Shown one piece after another: positions 6,358 through 10,803 of a DNA stretch of 10,803 nucleotides; the stretch's first letter is position 1; each line of letters starts with the position of its first letter. Under the pieces are notes generated by a model. It ran no database searches. It was not told the origin of the DNA and was given only the letters and a program-made list of their open reading frames with translations. The position numbers were made by a program, and so were the translations under genes. The stretch covers positions 1 to 10,803 of the forward strand of contig JAKEHZ010000192.1 of assembly GCA_022614735.1 (NCBI GenBank). The letters are read 5' to 3'. The DNA is from Acidobacteriota bacterium (GTDB lineage Bacteria; Acidobacteriota; Blastocatellia; RBC074).

Positions 6358-7059
6358 ATGGCCCGCCTGCCGCATCGGCGACAGCGCACCATCAGATTGG
6401 AAGTCACCGTCATTGCAATTGATTCCAACTTTGAGCCATTCACCAAAGCCGCTTTCGAGTATCGCCAGAAACACGTCTATCCTTACCTAGAAAACAAGGG
6501 GTTCAAGGTTGTGCGCTGCCAGGGCCCTCTGGCTCGCCGCTATTATGCGGCGCCTGCTGCTCGCAAACCCAATGTCGATTATTTGACCGGAGTGGGACAT
6601 GGTACCTATGATACCTACACAGGCGATTATTACGATCCGATATTCAACATAGGCAACTACAGTCAGGAAGAGGTGAGAGGGAAGATCATCCATCTCCTCT
6701 CCTGTCAGGCCGCGCGCTCTCTCGGGCAGGATTTCGTTAATCAGGGATGCCTGGCCTTTTTTGGCTACGATGAAAACTTCATTTACCATCAAGAGGAAGC
6801 GGAAGTTTTCTTCGAATGCGATTCCGAGATCGATCATGGGTTTGCCGATGGGTTGTCGGCCGAGCAGGTTTACGACCGGGTAATAGCTAAATACGACCAG
6901 CGAATCACTGAAAAGCGCGCAGCGGGAAAACTTTATGTCGCAGCCATGCTCGAATTTGATCGCGATCATTTGCGGGCGCCTTCACTGTCTGTAATGTGGG
7001 GTGACCCTAATGCCAGGCTCGACGATGAGATGAAGAGAATACGAAACAAACGAAAATAA
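6358..7059 (+). CDS. Caspase/gingipain-like putative cysteine protease (clan CD-like fold), compact
   Basis: A 233-residue cytoplasmic protein with the two hallmark elements of clan CD cysteine proteases (caspase, gingipain C25 and CHAT families). A strand ends in the catalytic histidine, GVGHGTYDTYTG (78-89, His81), and a strand ends in the catalytic cysteine, IHLLSCQAARSLG (111-123, Cys116). It continues NQGCLAFFGYDENF (128-141), closely like the GA-x-AFxGY segment that follows the cysteine in C25/CHAT proteins. There is no export signal, prodomain or attached repeat domain, so it is short for these families, and the small upstream gene may supply the missing regulatory part. GGAG/GAGAGG bases precede ATG 6358. 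The last seven residues (RIRNKRK) and the TAA stop come from the left arm of a foldback repeat. Proteolytic activity and target specificity are inferred from motifs only. Confidence 0.7.
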   Translation: MARLPHRRQRTIRLEVTVIAIDSNFEPFTKAAFEYRQKHVYPYLENKGFKVVRCQGPLARRYYAAPAARKPNVDYLTGVGHGTYDTYTGDYYDPIFNIGNYSQEEVRGKIIHLLSCQAARSLGQDFVNQGCLAFFGYDENFIYHQEEAEVFFECDSEIDHGFADGLSAEQVYDRVIAKYDQRITEKRAAGKLYVAAMLEFDRDHLRAPSLSVMWGDPNARLDDEMKRIRNKRK

Positions 7060-7125
7060 CGAAACAAACGAAAAAGACTAATGCTTTTCGTTTGTTTCGT
7101 TATTTTCGTTTGTTTCGTATTCTCT
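7034..7125. repeat. Perfect 41-bp inverted repeat of the GAATACGAAA family with a 10-base loop
   Basis: The arms 7034-7074 and 7085-7125 are exact inverses around AGACTAATGC. Each arm itself contains a direct repeat of ACGAAACAAACGAAAA with an 18-base period (7041-7056 and 7059-7074). It is the longest and most perfect foldback in the window. It covers the stop codon of the protease gene and ends 26 bases before the next ATG. Perfect identity suggests recent formation or ongoing conversion between the arms. An RNA copy would form a 41-bp duplex, long enough to be a substrate for RNase III. Confidence 0.93.
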
Positions 7126-7151
7126 CCTAACAACCCGATGGGAAAAGAATT

Positions 7152-10100
7152 ATGAAAAGCAGGTTTCTATTGCCTGGGTCGATCATCATCCTAAGCGTCA
7201 TCGCCCTGGTAGAGGACTTTCGACTCTCGCCAGCGCTCGGGGCGCAGACCTCGACGCCGAGTGAAGCCCAGCAAAAACGCGAGCAGCTTTATCGTCTCAA
7301 CAATCTGGGCGTCGCGTTCATGGAGCAATTCAAACATGAAGACGCGGCGAAACAGTTCAAACAGGCATTGTCCGGCGATCCGAACTTTGCCCTCGCGCGG
7401 ATCAATCTGGCTCTGGCCCACTTCTTTCTGAACGATTCACGCTCGGCGGTTGAAGAAGCCAGGGCTGCCGTGAAACTGGCGCCGAATAGTCTTCACGCGC
7501 ATTACGTACTGGGCGCGGCTCTTCGTAACGAGAAGCTCTACGACGAGGCGATTGTCGAGTTCAACAAAGTCCTTGCCCTTGATCCTCAAGACCCGGCAAC
7601 GAATATCCAGGTCGGACAGATCCATGCGCAACAGCAAAAGTATGAACAGGCCATCGCCGCCTTCCGCCGCGCACTCGATGCGGAACCCTACAACGCAACA
7701 GCCGCCTATAGCCTGGCGCAAGCACTGCTCCGCAGTGGCAATTCGGCGGAAGGTCAGAAGCTGCTGGCCAGGTTCCAGCAGTTGCGTTCGTCAGGTTATG
7801 CAACGACGCTTGGAAATGTTTATGGTGAGAAGGGCCGTTATGCCGAAGCCGTCATCAGCACCGGCGCTGAACCTGAGCTGATTTCAAAGGATGGGGCGAA
7901 GGTCGGTCTTCTTGACGCAACCGCAGGTATCAACGTCAAAACAAGCATCACCTTCCTCAGCCAAGTCACGGGCAGCAAAATCAGCAAAGCCGATTTCAAC
8001 GATCAGACGAAGCGCAATCTGATCGCGCCATTCAGTTCGAGTTTGGCCCTTGCAGATTTCGATAACGATAAACATCCCGATCTGTTTGTTTCAGGTATTG
8101 ACGGCAGTGGCAAGCCGTTCGTGAGGCTGCTTCATAATGATGGTGGCAAGTTCAGCGATGTGACGGACAAATCGAAAATCTCGGCCGGCAATCCCGTGAG
8201 TGGCGCCGTCTTCGGAGATTTCGAGAACGACGGCAAGACAGATATTGCGGTCTTCGGTTATCAAACGCTGGCGCTGTGGCGCAATAACGGTGATGGCACA
8301 TTTACCGACGTCACGGCGAAAGCGGGACTGCCCACCAACCACAGTTCGTGGACGATGACCGCAGCCTGGGTTGATGTCGACCACGATGGCGACCTGGATC
8401 TCTTCACCGGTAACTTCGCTGATCTGAGCAAATGGCCTGGTAACAGTGATACGGCTGTTTTCCCGGACGATTTCCCCGGCGAGGAGAACAAGCTATTCCG
8501 TAACAACGGCAACGGCACTTTCACCGATATTACTGCGCAAACAGGTCTTGGTGGCGGCAAGAATAAAACGACCGCAGTTGTCTGCACCGACTTCAATAAT
8601 CAACGCGACATAGATTTCCTCGTCGTGAACTACGGCGCTCCCGCGCAGCTTTTCAGCAACCAGCGTGATGGTACGTTTAAAGAGGTGGCTCAAGAGGTTG
8701 GTATCAAATTCACGGGCAGATCATTGGGCGTGGCGGCAGGCGATCTCAATAAGGATAATTTCGTCGACTTTTACTTTACGGAGATCAACGATAAAGCCAC
8801 GCAAAAGGATGGGGGCCTGGAGATCAATTTCCCAGCTCTGTTTCTGAGCGACGGTAGAGGCGGATTCAAACCGGGATTCACTCTCCCCCTTCAGGGCCGC
8901 GTTGGAGTAAGTTTGGCCGCGCAGTTTGCGGATTACGACAACGACGGCTTACTCGACATCATCGATCGTGGTTTCAGCTCGATCCATGTCCGGCGCAACT
9001 CAAGCCAATACAGTGTGACGTTCGGGGAAAATCTGGCGCCCGGCAAAGCCCTCTTAGATAATCGCGCATTTGCTTTAGGCGATATTAACGGCGATGGCTC
9101 GATTGATCTGGCCGCATTCAAATCCGACGGATCTCTTGTTGTCTTACGAAACGAGGGCGCAGGTAAAAACTATGTCGCCCTCAGTCTCACCGGCAAAACA
9201 AGCAATCGCAGTGCGATTGGCGCAAAAGCCGAATTGCGCAGCGGCAGTTTGCGGCAGAAGCTCGAAGTCTACGCTTCCTCGCCCGCTCCCGCTCCTGCCG
9301 GTGTTATCTTTGGCCTCGGCTATCGCACCGCCGTTGATGCTCTGCAAATCCTCTGGCCTGCAGGTGTCCTGCAATCTGAGCTTACCATCAAAGCATCATC
9401 GGATAACGGCTTCGAAGAGCTCGATCGCAAAGGCACATCGTGCCCGCTGCTCTATGCCTGGAACGGGAGTGAGTACAGCTTCATCACCGATTTCCTGGGA
9501 GGTTCGGCAATCGGTTATCTGACTGCGCCCCGTCAGTACAACTATCCCGACACAGATGAATACATACGCGTGACAGGTGACCAGCTCAAAGAACGCGATG
9601 GTCTGCTCTCGCTCCGAATGAACAATCAGCTCGAAGAAGTCATCTACTTCGACGAGGTGAAGCTGCTCGCGGTAGATCATCCCGCGGACACGGAAACCTA
9701 TCCGAACGAAAGATTGATGCCGGCACCGCCGTATCCCAAATTCAAAATCTATTCGGTCAAATCGCCGCGCCCGCCTGTCAGTGCAGTCGATGAAAAAGGC
9801 AGAGATATTCTGCCGCTGATCAAAGAAATTGATCGCCTTTATCCCGATGATTTCGAGAAGTTGCGGTTCAAAGGCTACGCCATGGAACACGCGATGACCC
9901 TGGATCTCGGCAATCTCAAGAGTGCCAACCATGTCCTGCTGTTGATGACGGCGTGGATCGATTACGCCGACTCGACATCGAATTTAGCCGCTTCGCAGGC
10001 GGGTGCGAAGCTTATCCCGCCCTATGTGCAGGTTAAGAACAGTGAAGGCGAATGGGAGACGGTGATTTCACAGATGGGCTTCCCCGCCGGTCTGCCGAAG

Positions 10101-10697
10101 ACGATGACCGTTGACCTAACGGGCAAGTTTCTCACCGACGATTCCAGTGTGCGCATCGTAACGAGCATGCGGATTTATTGGGACCAGATTCTCGTTTCTA
10201 CCCACAACGGCGACTCGCCGACCAAGATAACCACGCTTGAACCGGTGCGCGCCGATCTGCGCCATCGTGGCTTCCCGCGCGAATATTCTCCGGACGGGCG
10301 AATGCCACTGATTTACGACTACCGCACAATCGAGCCGGCCGCGCCCTGGAAAACCCATCTGGGCAATTACACTCGCTATGGAGATGTGCGTGAATTGCTG
10401 CTTGCGCCGGACGATATGTATGCCATAACACGCAATGGTGATGAAATTCAGGTCGATTTCGCTGCTCGTGCGTTGCCTGCATTGCCGGAAGGCTGGAAGC
10501 GCACATTCCTCGTTTTTACCGATGGCTTCGGCAAAGATATGGACATCAACTCAGCGCGACCCGACACGATCGGCGAATTGCCTTATCACGGAATGAAGAG
10601 CTATCCGTATTCAACAACGGACTGCTATCCGGGGACGAAAAAGCACGAGGAATATCTGCGACGCTACAACACGCGTACGGTAAATAAATACAATTGA
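7152..10697 (+). CDS. Exported TPR / FG-GAP (VCBS) / UnbV-ASPIC protein with long C-terminal extension
   Basis: A 1181-residue protein. The N-terminus looks like a signal peptide (hydrophobic core about 8-20, possible cleavage near ALGA, residue 31), so it probably acts in the periplasm or at the surface. About four TPR units follow (45-210, for example YDEAIVEFNKVLALDP and YEQAIAAFRRALDAEP), a likely protein-binding platform. A beta-propeller-like FG-GAP/VCBS region spans about 290-670, with calcium-loop motifs DFDNDKHPD (302), DFENDGKTD (356), DVDHDGDLD (408), DLNKDNFVD (531), DYDNDGLLD (594) and DINGDGSID (644); the loop at 480 is degenerate. A UnbV/ASPIC domain covers about 685-745 (AIGAKAELRSG, VIFGLG, LQILWPAG). 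The last 420 residues or so, starting near CPLLYAWNGSEYSFITDFLG (764-783), match no domain I can name; they are rich in Tyr, Trp and Asp and look beta-rich. The ATG is preceded by GGGAAAAG. No catalytic residues are evident; a binding or assembly role is inferred. Confidence 0.85.
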   Translation: MKSRFLLPGSIIILSVIALVEDFRLSPALGAQTSTPSEAQQKREQLYRLNNLGVAFMEQFKHEDAAKQFKQALSGDPNFALARINLALAHFFLNDSRSAVEEARAAVKLAPNSLHAHYVLGAALRNEKLYDEAIVEFNKVLALDPQDPATNIQVGQIHAQQQKYEQAIAAFRRALDAEPYNATAAYSLAQALLRSGNSAEGQKLLARFQQLRSSGYATTLGNVYGEKGRYAEAVISTGAEPELISKDGAKVGLLDATAGINVKTSITFLSQVTGSKISKADFNDQTKRNLIAPFSSSLALADFDNDKHPDLFVSGIDGSGKPFVRLLHNDGGKFSDVTDKSKISAGNPVSGAVFGDFENDGKTDIAVFGYQTLALWRNNGDGTFTDVTAKAGLPTNHSSWTMTAAWVDVDHDGDLDLFTGNFADLSKWPGNSDTAVFPDDFPGEENKLFRNNGNGTFTDITAQTGLGGGKNKTTAVVCTDFNNQRDIDFLVVNYGAPAQLFSNQRDGTFKEVAQEVGIKFTGRSLGVAAGDLNKDNFVDFYFTEINDKATQKDGGLEINFPALFLSDGRGGFKPGFTLPLQGRVGVSLAAQFADYDNDGLLDIIDRGFSSIHVRRNSSQYSVTFGENLAPGKALLDNRAFALGDINGDGSIDLAAFKSDGSLVVLRNEGAGKNYVALSLTGKTSNRSAIGAKAELRSGSLRQKLEVYASSPAPAPAGVIFGLGYRTAVDALQILWPAGVLQSELTIKASSDNGFEELDRKGTSCPLLYAWNGSEYSFITDFLGGSAIGYLTAPRQYNYPDTDEYIRVTGDQLKERDGLLSLRMNNQLEEVIYFDEVKLLAVDHPADTETYPNERLMPAPPYPKFKIYSVKSPRPPVSAVDEKGRDILPLIKEIDRLYPDDFEKLRFKGYAMEHAMTLDLGNLKSANHVLLLMTAWIDYADSTSNLAASQAGAKLIPPYVQVKNSEGEWETVISQMGFPAGLPKTMTVDLTGKFLTDDSSVRIVTSMRIYWDQILVSTHNGDSPTKITTLEPVRADLRHRGFPREYSPDGRMPLIYDYRTIEPAAPWKTHLGNYTRYGDVRELLLAPDDMYAITRNGDEIQVDFAARALPALPEGWKRTFLVFTDGFGKDMDINSARPDTIGELPYHGMKSYPYSTTDCYPGTKKHEEYLRRYNTRTVNKYN

Positions 10698-10710
10698 GAA
10701 GGCGGAAGGG

Positions 10711-10803
10711 AAAACGAAACAAACGGAAAGAGAAAACGGGTCAACAAGAAAGGGCGGAAATACCGGAACAAACGGAAATTCTCTAGGATTTTTCCGTTTG
10801 TTC
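10711..10803. repeat. Degenerate foldback element with a CGGAACAAACGGAAA core, cut by the window edge
   Basis: CGAAACAAACGGAAA (10715-10729) and CGGAACAAACGGAAA (10764-10778) are diverged copies of the family core. The second copy pairs perfectly over 13 bases with TTTCCGTTTGTTC (10791-10803), which runs to the last base of the window. The loop contains TTCTCT, the end motif of the family's right arm elsewhere, so the element appears rearranged. It lies just after the stop codon of the large exported protein. Confidence 0.7.

Noticed and set aside
1853..7125. CRISPR-like array of repeats
   Set aside because: Repeat copies are kilobases apart, lie between genes and are inverted within each element. 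There are no regular unique spacers and no cas genes.
5801..7125. Insertion sequence or composite transposon
   Set aside because: There is no transposase or integrase between the repeats and no target duplication is visible; only a recombination hypothesis is kept.
9396..9932. Minus-strand open frame of 178 codons
   Set aside because: It lies wholly opposite the large exported protein, whose frame is continuous; it shows no motif or ribosome site that I can support.

Overview
This 10.8 kb window reads as a chromosomal piece of a free-living, moderately GC-rich Gram-negative bacterium. All eight genes I accept lie on the plus strand. The large secreted TPR/FG-GAP/UnbV-type protein, the envelope-glycan genes and the many hairpin repeats between genes suggest Acidobacteriota (perhaps Blastocatellia-like). 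That placement is an inference from gene style; there is no rRNA or other phylogenetic marker here.

Layout: (1) 89-1892, two overlapping SAM-dependent methyltransferase genes, the first with an N-terminal zinc ribbon; (2) 1937-2956, a membrane-anchored family 2 glycosyltransferase of the polyprenyl-phosphate sugar transferase type; (3) 2977-4872, a full-length glutamine-hydrolysing asparagine synthase (AsnB family); (4) 5004-5798, signal peptidase I; (5) 5965-7059, a tight two-gene unit with a small unknown helical protein and a compact caspase/gingipain-like (clan CD) putative cysteine protease; (6) 7152-10697, a 1181-residue exported protein with TPRs, FG-GAP/VCBS repeats, a UnbV/ASPIC domain and a long unassigned C-terminal region. 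Items 1-4 look like part of a surface-glycan or exopolysaccharide locus with an export peptidase. Items 5 and 6 are accessory.

The most striking feature is the space between genes. Nearly every junction between separate units carries a foldback (inverted-repeat) element, while the two tight junctions (methyltransferase 1/2 and small protein/protease) have none. One family, with core GAATACGAAACAAACGAAA, occurs at 1853-1928, 2911-2930 (half copy), 5801-5903, 7034-7125 and, degenerated, at 10711-10803. Other foldbacks are built from tandem heptamers (CTGGAGT/CCGGAGT at 4888-4986; TTTTCAG inside 5801-5903) or are a GC-rich palindrome (2932-2959). Three genes run into these elements at their 3' ends and take their last residues and stop codon from them, in two reading frames. 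The signal peptidase gene has a possible upstream start inside one. The stems reach 36-41 bp, and some downstream genes start only 8-26 bases after them, so the hairpins probably sit in the mRNA.

No tRNA, rRNA, CRISPR array, transposase or intrinsic terminator with a convincing U-tract was seen. No gene-free stretch exceeds 300 bases.
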